DNA from: XYD1-FULL-44-32 sp964433715
GTDB taxonomy: Bacteria > Patescibacteriota > Minisyncoccia > Phycocordibacterales > XYD1-FULL-46-19
Length of the DNA stretch: 22,672 nucleotides
Direction: 5' to 3'
NCBI GenBank assembly: GCA_964433715.1
Contig: CAYSSL010000007.1
Coordinates: 1 to 22,672, forward strand
The translations under genes and the position numbers were made by a program. The notes beneath the pieces were generated by a model. That model saw only the letters and a program-made list of their open reading frames with translations. It was not told where the DNA came from and searched no databases. Below, piece by piece: positions 14,631-21,246 of this stretch; position 1 is the first letter of the stretch, and each line of letters begins with the position of its first letter.

Positions 14631-16031
14631 ATGAACGAACGCACACTAATCGCCGATTTAGGCCAAAAAATAGGGGAGGAGATACTCATTAAAGGGTGGG
14701 TGGATGTTCGGCGCGATCAAGGAAAAATGGTCTTCCTAGATTTTCGTGACCGTAGTGGCAAAGTTCAGGGGGTGGTACTGCCCAATAGCCCAGCTATGGA
14801 TAATGCTAAAAAATTGCGCACAGAGTTTGTGGTGGCTGTGACTGGTAAAATAAATAACCGACCAGAAAAAAATATAAAAGAGGGAGTATTAAATGGCAAT
14901 ATTGAGCTGGAAATTTTTGAAATTGAAATCTTGAATGAGGCGGAAACAATGCCTATAGATATTTCTACCGACGGTAAAGAGATAGGGGAAGAACACCGCT
15001 TACGCTATCGCTATATTGACCTAAAGCGCGAGCGAATGCAGCACAATTTAAAAATGAGACACAAGGTGGTCAAATTAATCAGAGACCGCCTAGACGAGCA
15101 AGGTTTTGTAGAAATAGAAACCCCAATTCTGACTAAATCTACTCCCGAAGGAGCGCGAGACTATGTTGTGCCATCGAGACTTGAACATGGTCATTTTTAT
15201 GCTTTACCACAATCTCCACAACAATATAAGCAGTTATTAATGGTAAGTGGACTTGAGCGATACTTTCAATTAGCTCGTTGTTTCCGCGACGAAGACACTC
15301 GTTCGGATCGTCAGCCCGAATTTACTCAAATGGACCTAGAAATGAGTTTTCCAACGCAAGAGGAAATAATTCAGCTAAACGAAAAGTTATTAATTGAAAT
15401 TGTCCAAACTTATTTCCCACATAAAAAAATTCAAGAATTGCCTTTCCCTCGTTTAACATATAAAGAAGCGATGGAAAAATACGGCACCGACAGACCAGAT
15501 TTAAGACAGGATAAAAACGACCCCGATCTGTTAGCCTTTTGTTGGGTCATAGATTTTCCCTTCTTTGAAAAAAACGACGAGGGGGGTTGGACTTTTACCC
15601 ACAATCCTTTTTCGGCACCAAAACCTGAACACATGGAAAAATTAATGAATAAAGAGGATATTGAAAATATTCTTACCACTCAGTATGATGTGGCGCTAAA
15701 CGGCTACGAGATTGGTGGAGGAAGCATACGAAATCATGTGCCAACTGCCCTGCGTGCTGTATTTGAAATAATGGGTTACCCAACCGAAAGAATTGAGGCT
15801 AATTTTGGACATATGTTAGCAGCCTTAGGAGCCGGTGCTCCTCCTCATGGAGGAATAGCTTGGGGTCTGGAAAGATTTTTAGCCATTCTCCTGTCCGAAT
15901 CTTCTATCCGTGAAGTAATGGCTTTTCCTAAGACTGGTGAAGGAAAAGATTTAATGATGGATTCACCTGACGAAGTTAGTGAAAAACAATTGGTAGAATT
16001 GGGTATAAGCATCAAAAAGCCTTTAAAATAA
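14631..16031 (+). CDS. aspS: Aspartyl-tRNA synthetase, GAD domain absent
   Basis: This class IIb synthetase charges tRNA-Asp (or also tRNA-Asn if non-discriminating, which cannot be judged here). It has 466 residues: an N-terminal anticodon-binding OB fold (1-105), then the catalytic core with QSPQQYKQLLM, motif 2 (ARCFRDEDTRSDRQPEFTQ), NGYEIGGGSIRNH and motif 3 (GGIAWGLERFLAIL). Bacterial AspRS is near 590 residues and carries a GAD insertion between motifs 2 and 3. Here GTDRPDLR (285-292) runs within 13 residues into WVIDFPFFE (305 onward), so the insertion is cleanly missing. The sequence type is still bacterial. A terminator follows at 16050. Confidence 0.96.
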   Translation: MNERTLIADLGQKIGEEILIKGWVDVRRDQGKMVFLDFRDRSGKVQGVVLPNSPAMDNAKKLRTEFVVAVTGKINNRPEKNIKEGVLNGNIELEIFEIEILNEAETMPIDISTDGKEIGEEHRLRYRYIDLKRERMQHNLKMRHKVVKLIRDRLDEQGFVEIETPILTKSTPEGARDYVVPSRLEHGHFYALPQSPQQYKQLLMVSGLERYFQLARCFRDEDTRSDRQPEFTQMDLEMSFPTQEEIIQLNEKLLIEIVQTYFPHKKIQELPFPRLTYKEAMEKYGTDRPDLRQDKNDPDLLAFCWVIDFPFFEKNDEGGWTFTHNPFSAPKPEHMEKLMNKEDIENILTTQYDVALNGYEIGGGSIRNHVPTALRAVFEIMGYPTERIEANFGHMLAALGAGAPPHGGIAWGLERFLAILLSESSIREVMAFPKTGEGKDLMMDSPDEVSEKQLVELGISIKKPLK

Positions 16032-16049
16032 GCTTATTTTGGGGCAGTG

Positions 16050-16076
16050 AAACCGACCAAAATTTGGTCGGTTTTT
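16050..16076 (+). terminator. Intrinsic terminator after aspS
   Basis: AAACCGACC (16050-16058) pairs with GGTCGGTTT (16066-16074) around an AT-rich loop that can pair further. T continues to 16076. It lies 19 bases after the aspS stop and separates it from the RNA gene promoter, which starts three bases later. Confidence 0.9.
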
Positions 16077-16078
16077 AC

Positions 16079-16106
16079 TTGACAATATATTTGTATCTGA
16101 TATAAT
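16079..16106 (+). promoter_or_regulatory. Strong predicted promoter of the RNA gene at 16112
   Basis: A perfect TTGACA (16079-16084) and a perfect TATAAT (16101-16106) are 16 bases apart, with extended TGA before the -10 box. It is the best promoter match in the window. The nearest downstream gene start is more than 200 bases away, so its product begins with a long structured RNA. Confidence 0.85.
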
Positions 16107-16111
16107 TTAAT

Positions 16112-16280
16112 CAGGATTTGAGAATTGGTATAAGGGCTCGGGGCGGGAATCCTATTCATTCCCATTTCATCTTTACCCCGCCCCGAGCCCCCACCTCTTC
16201 TCATCCTTGATCTTTCTCCGGATAGAAACATTATCCGGTCCTCATATTCAGGACCAGCGCTTGCGACTGGTCCTTTTTCT
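16112..16280 (+). ncRNA. Structured non-coding RNA or leader before scpA, class not recognised
   Basis: About 170 bases between a consensus promoter and a terminator (offsets below are +16000). The 5' part is one long hairpin. An imperfect closing stem (112-124 with 198-209) leads to an internal loop, then a perfect 14-bp GC-rich stem (134-147 with 177-190) and a 29-base pyrimidine-rich loop (148-176). The 3' part is a chain of overlapping hairpins: CCGGATA/TATCCGG (218-224/232-238), GGTCCT/AGGACC (237-242/250-255), and the terminator stem AGGACCAG/CTGGTCCT (250-257/267-274). Neighbouring pairs exclude each other, as in an attenuator. A separate promoter for scpA downstream suggests it can end as a free RNA. 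No known family is recognised. Confidence 0.65.
16250..16280 (+). terminator. Intrinsic terminator at the end of the RNA gene before scpA
   Basis: AGGACCAG (16250-16257) and CTGGTCCT (16267-16274) form an 8-bp stem followed by T-rich sequence TTTTCTTT. Its 5' arm can instead pair with GGTCCT at 16237-16242, so termination may be conditional. Confidence 0.85.
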
Positions 16281-16309
16281 TTGTCTAAAAATAACAAGCA
16301 CGATACAAT
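16281..16309 (+). promoter_or_regulatory. Predicted promoter of scpA
   Basis: TTGTCT (16281-16286) and TACAAT (16304-16309) are 17 bases apart. The ATG at 16318 is 8 bases after the -10 box, so this would give a leaderless scpA mRNA, independent of the upstream RNA. Confidence 0.55.
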
Positions 16310-16317
16310 AAGTACTA

Positions 16318-17046
16318 ATGACTGATAATTTTTTACTTAAACTTGGAGATTTTGAAGGACCACTGGATCTTCTCTTGCAGTTAATAGAAAAAAGAAAACT
16401 TCACATTAGTACAGTAAACATTGCGACTGTCGCTGATGATTATATTGCTTATCTTTCGCAATTTGAAAATTTACCCAAACACGAAACGGCTGATTTTTTA
16501 GTGGTAGCATCCACCTTAATGCTGATAAAATCAGCCTCACTTTTACCATCTTTAAACTTAAGCCCAGAGGAAGAAACTGACGCTGCCGAGCTGGAGCGAC
16601 GATTAAAACTTTATCAATATATTCAAATTGTAAGTGGCGATATTAAGAAAATATATGGTCAGAAAATTTTATTTTTTCGTGAGCCAACTAAAAACATAAA
16701 CCCCGTATTTACACCCACCGGAGAAATAACTAAACCAAATTTACTAGAAACGATGCAAAGGATTTTACAGTCTCTCCCTAAGCCAGAAATTATTCCTCAA
16801 GTCATAATAAAAAAGGTTCGCAGTCTACAGGAAACAATTGACGACCTAGCCAACCGCGTTCAAAGAGCTATCTCTATGAAATTCAGCGACTTTGCCCCTA
16901 AAGATAAAGCCGAAAGGGTAAATATCATTATTAGTTTTTTAGGTATGCTCGAATTGGTCAAACAGGGGATAATAGATGTTGAACAACACTCACACTTCCA
17001 AGATATAAATATGCAGACCACTTCTTCTGGTCTACCAAGGTATTAA
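16318..17046 (+). CDS. scpA: Segregation and condensation protein A (kleisin)
   Basis: ScpA is the kleisin that bridges the SMC dimer heads and binds ScpB to organise and separate chromosomes. The 242 residues begin with the family hallmark LLKLGDFEGPLDLLLQLIEK, followed by DDYIAYLSQ and FLVVASTLMLIKSASLLP. The C-terminal winged helix that contacts the SMC head ends in FLGMLELVKQGIIDVEQ. Length is typical. Its usual partner scpB is not adjacent: an opposing lipoprotein gene lies between them. No smc gene is in the window. Confidence 0.96.
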   Translation: MTDNFLLKLGDFEGPLDLLLQLIEKRKLHISTVNIATVADDYIAYLSQFENLPKHETADFLVVASTLMLIKSASLLPSLNLSPEEETDAAELERRLKLYQYIQIVSGDIKKIYGQKILFFREPTKNINPVFTPTGEITKPNLLETMQRILQSLPKPEIIPQVIIKKVRSLQETIDDLANRVQRAISMKFSDFAPKDKAERVNIIISFLGMLELVKQGIIDVEQHSHFQDINMQTTSSGLPRY

Positions 17047-17048
17047 AA

Positions 17049-17080
17049 ACCGCGGGCGGGGGTTTACCCCCGCCCGCGGT
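17049..17080 (-). terminator. GC-rich terminator of the minus-strand lipoprotein gene
   Basis: A perfect 14-bp stem: ACCGCGGGCGGGGG (17049-17062) with CCCCCGCCCGCGGT (17067-17080), loop TTTA. On the minus strand it is followed by five T (complement of 17044-17048), the usual termination signal; on the + strand no T-run follows. It also blocks read-through towards scpA. The stem is far more GC-rich than its surroundings. Confidence 0.85.
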
Positions 17081-17100
17081 AGCGAAGAAAATGAAATTGT

Positions 17101-17457
17101 TCATTCCTTTTTCTCCGGCGGGATAGAATCGGTTTTGATGTGATAGACCACATCACCCCCGACCTGTTCGGCCACTTCAAGCTTCACCGTGTCTCCAAAG
17201 CCGAGACGGTTGCCCGCGGGCATATCAACCGTCACTAGACGGGTAATGGCCCGCTCGCCACCATCTAGCACCACTACGCAGACACCCGTCTGCGCATCCT
17301 TGAAGGGTGTGGGTTTAGTGGTGACCATCCCTTCGGTCATCACCAACCGAAAACCAACTTCGAGGGGAGTGTTGAGGGTTTTGTTTGTGGTGGTCATGGT
17401 GGCACACCCACAAACAAATCCAAATCCAGCAAACACAGCAATGAGTAATCTATTCAT
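17101..17457 (-). CDS. Small predicted lipoprotein of unknown function
   Basis: The only minus-strand gene seen. The 118-residue product starts MNRLLIAVFAGFGFVCGC, a signal peptide with lipobox Val-Cys-Gly-Cys ending at Cys18, so it should be lipid-anchored at the membrane. The mature part is about 100 residues, rich in beta-strand patterns (VCVVVLDGGERAITRLVTV, then GDTVKLEVAEQVGGDVVYHI), with no family I recognise. GC content is visibly higher than in neighbouring genes. A purine-rich stretch (AAAGGGAAAAG) precedes its ATG, unlike the other genes here. It carries its own promoter and terminator. The opposite frame is open too, but the signal peptide and flanking signals favour this strand. 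Confidence 0.75.
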   Translation of the reverse strand: MNRLLIAVFAGFGFVCGCATMTTTNKTLNTPLEVGFRLVMTEGMVTTKPTPFKDAQTGVCVVVLDGGERAITRLVTVDMPAGNRLGFGDTVKLEVAEQVGGDVVYHIKTDSIPPEKKE

Positions 17458-17487
17458 CTTTTCCCTTTCTTGTTCTGAACCCGCCTT

Positions 17488-17516
17488 TTTTTATCATATT
17501 TAGACAAGTGTGTCAA
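17488..17516 (-). promoter_or_regulatory. Predicted promoter of the lipoprotein gene
   Basis: Read on the minus strand, TTGACA (17516-17511) is followed after 17 bases by TAAAAA (17493-17488). The leader would be about 25 bases, long enough for the purine-rich site before the ATG at 17457. The -10 box is the same imperfect form proposed for the RNA gene at 11612. Confidence 0.5.
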
Positions 17517-17541
17517 TGTTTAACTTAACCCCAAATTTATA

Positions 17542-17570
17542 TTGGCCAATGTTATTTTAAGCGGTATAAT
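17542..17570 (+). promoter_or_regulatory. Predicted promoter of scpB
   Basis: TTGGCC (17542-17547) and a perfect TATAAT (17565-17570) are 17 bases apart. The ATG at 17580 is 9 bases after the -10 box, so the mRNA would be leaderless or nearly so. Confidence 0.6.
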
Positions 17571-17579
17571 ATAGCCAAT

Positions 17580-18134
17580 ATGAATCTCGCATGCCAAATA
17601 GAGGCGGTGCTTTTTTATAAGTCTGAGCCGGTAGAAATAACTACATTGGCTAAATTATTAAAAGTTGATGAAGCTGATATAAAGAACTCAATTGAGACCC
17701 TTAAAGATTTATTACAAAATGGTGGCCTGAGGCTGATGGAGGTTGGCTCTAGTGTAACTTTGGTTACCGCTCCTGAAGCAACCGAACTAATCGAGCAAAT
17801 AACCAAAGAAGAATTGAGTAAGGATATCGGTAAGGCTGGACTAGAAACACTAACGATTATTCTCTATCAAGGTAGTGTTAGTAGGGCGGAAATAGATTAT
17901 ATTCGTGGTGTTAATTCCAGTTTTATTTTACGCCACTTGTTGGTGCGGGGTTTAATAGACAGATTACCTAATCCCAACGATGCTCGTAGTTTTGTTTACC
18001 AACCGACAGCCAATCTTTTAGCTCATCTCGGGGTTTCTAGTGTGACAGAATTACCAGATTTTGAAAAAGTTAAATTAGATGTGCAATCATTTATGACTAG
18101 AAAAGGGGAGAACGATATAGCCGAAGTTAAATAA
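17580..18134 (+). CDS. scpB: Segregation and condensation protein B
   Basis: ScpB dimerises and binds ScpA in the SMC-ScpAB condensin complex. The 184 residues form two winged-helix domains: the first (1-80) begins CQIEAVLFYKSEPVEITTLA, and the second (about 85-165) contains LETLTIILYQGSVSRAEIDY, IRGVNSS and a final RSFVYQPTANLLAHLGV. This matches the family over its length. It is separated from scpA by about 530 bases holding the lipoprotein cassette. The stop codon overlaps the start of the next gene by one base (TAATG). Confidence 0.95.
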   Translation: MNLACQIEAVLFYKSEPVEITTLAKLLKVDEADIKNSIETLKDLLQNGGLRLMEVGSSVTLVTAPEATELIEQITKEELSKDIGKAGLETLTIILYQGSVSRAEIDYIRGVNSSFILRHLLVRGLIDRLPNPNDARSFVYQPTANLLAHLGVSSVTELPDFEKVKLDVQSFMTRKGENDIAEVK

Positions 18135-19051
18135 TGAACTGGAATCACCCTAAAATTTACAGTCGATCATTTGTTGTCATATCCGCCGTAGGTTTGTTGT
18201 CTGCTGCTATTTTAATTTTACCAGCTCAAGGTGAGGTGATCTCAAAAGAAAGTTTAACCGCTCAAGTAACCCCGCCACCCCCACCAAAACCTTTTCCAGC
18301 GGTCACGACCGAGGCTAAAGCGGTGGTGGTTTGGGATGTAGAAAAAAACGAGCCTCTGTATTTTATGAATGCGGATAACAAAATGCCACTAGCTTCTATT
18401 ACAAAACTAATGACCGCCCTCGTCGCTTCGGAGATATTTGCCCCTGAAGACATTATTCCTATTAGTGAATCCGCCCTCGGCGGTGGTAGTAATGCTGGTC
18501 TAATGGCTGGCGATAGCTGGACTGCTAAAAATTTAATTGAATACAAATTGACCACATCCTCAAACGGTGCCGGCACCGCCTTGTTGGAAGCGGCCAAAAA
18601 TCGGGGCATTGATTTTGTTGCCAAAATGAATGAGCGAGCTCAAACTCTTGGTCTAACTAATACTTTTTATATTAATGAAACCGGTCTAGATATTGAGGGA
18701 AGTTATGGCGGGTCATACGGCTCCGCTATAGATACAGCCAAGCTGCTGTCTTATATTGTGGCCGAAAAACCAGACCTACTGGTTTCAACAACCAGATCAT
18801 ATATCACCAGAACCTCTGCTAGTGGACGTAGTTATACCGGAGAAAATACTAATGAAATAGTAGGTAAAATACCCGGTCTAATAGGCTCTAAAACCGGCTT
18901 CACTTTGGCGGCGGGGGGAAATCTGGCGGTGGCCTTTGATGCCGGCTTGGCAAGACCAATAGTTGTGGTAGTGTTGGGGTCTAGTAAAAATGGAAGATTT
19001 ACCGATGTTTTAACTCTGACCAAAGCAACCATTGGGTATTTAGCCAATTAA
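18134..19051 (+). CDS. D-alanyl-D-alanine carboxypeptidase (serine peptidase family S11)
   Basis: A low-molecular-weight penicillin-binding protein that trims the last D-alanine from peptidoglycan stem peptides outside the membrane. The 305 residues have an N-terminal hydrophobic segment (about 13-30) acting as signal or anchor, a proline-rich linker (46-55), then the S11 domain. All three catalytic motifs are present: SxxK as Ser88-Ile-Thr-Lys91, SxN as Ser142-Ser-Asn144, and Lys253-Thr-Gly255. The C-terminal beta domain of E. coli DacA is missing, so this is a minimal form. It overlaps scpB by one base and precedes mraY, in keeping with a cell-wall block. DacA- or PbpG-type cannot be separated. 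Confidence 0.92.
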   Translation: MNWNHPKIYSRSFVVISAVGLLSAAILILPAQGEVISKESLTAQVTPPPPPKPFPAVTTEAKAVVVWDVEKNEPLYFMNADNKMPLASITKLMTALVASEIFAPEDIIPISESALGGGSNAGLMAGDSWTAKNLIEYKLTTSSNGAGTALLEAAKNRGIDFVAKMNERAQTLGLTNTFYINETGLDIEGSYGGSYGSAIDTAKLLSYIVAEKPDLLVSTTRSYITRTSASGRSYTGENTNEIVGKIPGLIGSKTGFTLAAGGNLAVAFDAGLARPIVVVVLGSSKNGRFTDVLTLTKATIGYLAN

Positions 19052-19060
19052 ATTTATAAT
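19032..19060 (+). promoter_or_regulatory. Predicted promoter of the mraY-ftsW-murG block
   Basis: TTGGGT (19032-19037) and a perfect TATAAT (19055-19060) are 17 bases apart. The -35 box lies inside the end of the carboxypeptidase gene. The mraY ATG at 19075 follows the -10 box by 14 bases. Confidence 0.5.
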
Positions 19061-19074
19061 TTCAAATAAATCTT

Positions 19075-20136
19075 ATGATTCTGTCTATCATTAAAGTATT
19101 TGCTCCCACCGCCATTGCCTTTTTTATTGGCATTTCTATCACCCCAGTCCTGACCCATTATTTATATAAATACCGAATGTGGAAAAAGAAAGCAGGTAAA
19201 ACTTCGCCCGATGGCAGAGAAACGCCTATTTTTAACAAACTTCACGCCCACAAAGAAACTGGTACCCCAAGAATGGGTGGGGTAATAATTTGGGTCAGCG
19301 CTTTACTTACGATTGCCGTTATTTGGATTATTTCTCAACTTTTTCCAACTGAAGTAACCACTAAGTTGGATTTCTTATCTCGAAATCAAACATGGCTACC
19401 GCTTTTTACTTTAATTTCAGCTTCGCTACTTGGGCTTTTAGATGATATTTTACAAATTAGAGAATCAAAGGACGGAACTTATAATGGGGGCTTATCGTTT
19501 TTAAATCGCTTATCCATTGTGATGGTCCTTGGTTTTATTGGCGGTTGGTGGTTTTACACAAAACTTGATGTCCAAGCTATCCACATTCCTTTCTGGGGTG
19601 AGCTATTGGTTGGAGCTTGGCTGATACCGATATTTATTTTAGTAATGGCGGCCCTGTTTTCTAGTGGCGTAATAGATGGGCTAGATGGTTTGTCTGGCGG
19701 TATTATGTCTATTATCTTTGCCGCCTATGCTGGTATTGCTTTTTTTCAACAACAAGTTGACTTGGCGGCATTTTGTGCGGTCATCTCGGGAGGAACCTTG
19801 GCTTTTCTATGGTTTAACATACCGCCCGCCCGCTTTTATATGTCCGAGACAGGTATTTTGGGTCTAACTACTACTTTAACCGTCGTCGCCTTCCTGACTG
19901 AATCAGTGCTTTGGCTACCGGTTATTGCTTTTCCTTTGCTTGTTACTTCTGGCTCAGTTGTAATCCAACTTTTATCTAAAAAGTTACGCGCTGGTAAAAA
20001 AGTATTCCTCGTTGCCCCGCTACACCATCATTTTGAAGCGATTGGTTGGCCTCCCTATAAAGTTGTTATGCGTTACTGGGTAATTAGTATAATTACTGCT
20101 ATTATCGGAATGATTCTTGTCTTATTGGATAAATAA
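19075..20136 (+). CDS. mraY: Phospho-N-acetylmuramoyl-pentapeptide transferase (MraY), divergent
   Basis: MraY makes lipid I by moving phospho-MurNAc-pentapeptide from UDP to undecaprenyl phosphate in the membrane. The 353 residues contain many hydrophobic segments and the family marks GTPRMGG, the Asp pair Asp123-Asp124 (LLGLLDDILQI), IDGLDGL (200-206) and HHHFE (317-321). Two conserved spots differ. The asparagines that usually precede the TDGLDGL motif are replaced (FSSGVIDGLDGL), and the usual MGDTGS reads MSETGI, with Glu258 in place of the catalytic-site Asp. Position before ftsW and murG supports the name. A divergent relative in the same family using a modified substrate cannot be excluded. 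Confidence 0.9.
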   Translation: MILSIIKVFAPTAIAFFIGISITPVLTHYLYKYRMWKKKAGKTSPDGRETPIFNKLHAHKETGTPRMGGVIIWVSALLTIAVIWIISQLFPTEVTTKLDFLSRNQTWLPLFTLISASLLGLLDDILQIRESKDGTYNGGLSFLNRLSIVMVLGFIGGWWFYTKLDVQAIHIPFWGELLVGAWLIPIFILVMAALFSSGVIDGLDGLSGGIMSIIFAAYAGIAFFQQQVDLAAFCAVISGGTLAFLWFNIPPARFYMSETGILGLTTTLTVVAFLTESVLWLPVIAFPLLVTSGSVVIQLLSKKLRAGKKVFLVAPLHHHFEAIGWPPYKVVMRYWVISIITAIIGMILVLLDK

Positions 20137-20139
20137 AAT

Positions 20140-21246
20140 ATGGCCAAAAGCCACAGCCAAAGTCGAATTTTTCTCCTCATCGTCACCCTCTTGTCTGGTG
20201 TAGGGTTCTTTATTTTTTTATCCGCCTCACTCGGTATGGTAGAAAATGGTATGGCTGGATTTTTACAAGTTGGTTTAAAACAATTTGCCGTACTAATTAT
20301 TGGGTTAGTTAGTATGATTATTGTTGCCAACATACCCTATAAATACTGGCGAACCTATTCTTTACCTTTACTTATTTTATCAATTGGCGCCACTCTTTTA
20401 GTGTTTATTCCCGGTCTTGGTATTTCGGCCGGGGGTGCTACGCGCTGGATCAACGTGTTTGGCTTCTCTTTTCAGCCAGCGGAAGTGCTGAAATTAGGTC
20501 TAATTATTTACTACGCAGCTTGGCTGACTAGTATGCGTCACAAGTCGGGTACCATCCGACAGGGCTTAATACCAATGATTGTGCTATTGGGTATTGCCGG
20601 CGGGCTCCTCATTATGCAACCAGATACGGGAACCTTTTTAGTTATTACCTCAGCACTAGTTGGTCAATTTTTTATTAGCGGGGGAAAATGGCGCCACCTC
20701 GGGCTGTTATTGATTGGGGGGATAATTGCTCTATCTATTTTAGTGGCCGCTAAACCCTATTTGAAAGATCGAATTATAACCTTTTTAGACCCCGACAGTG
20801 ACAAACTTGGTTCGGCTTACCAAATAAACCAATCGCTAATTGCTATTGGTTCAGGCGGTGTTACTGGACGAGGCTTTGGCCAAAGCCTGCAGAAATTTAA
20901 CTTCTTACCTCAGCCGATGGGCGATTCTATTTTCGCGGTTGCCGGTGAAGAATTTGGATTTATTGGGGGAATAATCATTTTACTTTTGTTTCTAATCTTT
21001 TCGGTCTATGGTTTAAAAATAGCCGCCGCGAGCCCAGACACCTTTGGTAGACTATTGGTAACAGGGCTTGTTATACTGATTATTAGCCAATCTTTTGCTA
21101 ATATAGGAGCAATGCTGGGGCTTATACCCCTGACTGGCGAGCCCCTTATTTTTGTTTCTCAAGGTGGCTCAGCCCTTCTTTTTGGGCTAACAGCTGTAGG
21201 TATAATATTAAACGTCTCCCGACGTCAAAAACAAGAACAATCATGA
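20140..21246 (+). CDS. ftsW: SEDS-family peptidoglycan glycosyltransferase FtsW
   Basis: A polytopic membrane protein of 368 residues in the SEDS family, which polymerises lipid II into glycan strands. The marks are ISAGGATRWINVFGFSFQPAEVLKLG, LIMQPDTGTFLVI, and the loop PQPMGDSIFAVAGEEFGFIGG whose Asp262 matches the essential Asp of this family. FtsW and RodA are close relatives. The place between mraY and murG, where ftsW sits in division-wall clusters, favours FtsW. It begins 3 bases after mraY and overlaps murG by four bases (ATGA). No Shine-Dalgarno sequence is seen. Confidence 0.9.
   Translation: MAKSHSQSRIFLLIVTLLSGVGFFIFLSASLGMVENGMAGFLQVGLKQFAVLIIGLVSMIIVANIPYKYWRTYSLPLLILSIGATLLVFIPGLGISAGGATRWINVFGFSFQPAEVLKLGLIIYYAAWLTSMRHKSGTIRQGLIPMIVLLGIAGGLLIMQPDTGTFLVITSALVGQFFISGGKWRHLGLLLIGGIIALSILVAAKPYLKDRIITFLDPDSDKLGSAYQINQSLIAIGSGGVTGRGFGQSLQKFNFLPQPMGDSIFAVAGEEFGFIGGIIILLLFLIFSVYGLKIAAASPDTFGRLLVTGLVILIISQSFANIGAMLGLIPLTGEPLIFVSQGGSALLFGLTAVGIILNVSRRQKQEQS

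Noticed and set aside
16034..16297. 87-codon minus-strand frame between aspS and scpA
   Set aside because: It covers a terminator, a consensus + strand promoter and the RNA hairpins, and its composition follows the GC stem.
17189..17503. 104-codon + strand frame opposite the lipoprotein gene
   Set aside because: No start signals or domain pattern. The minus strand has a signal peptide with lipobox, a promoter and a terminator in the right places.
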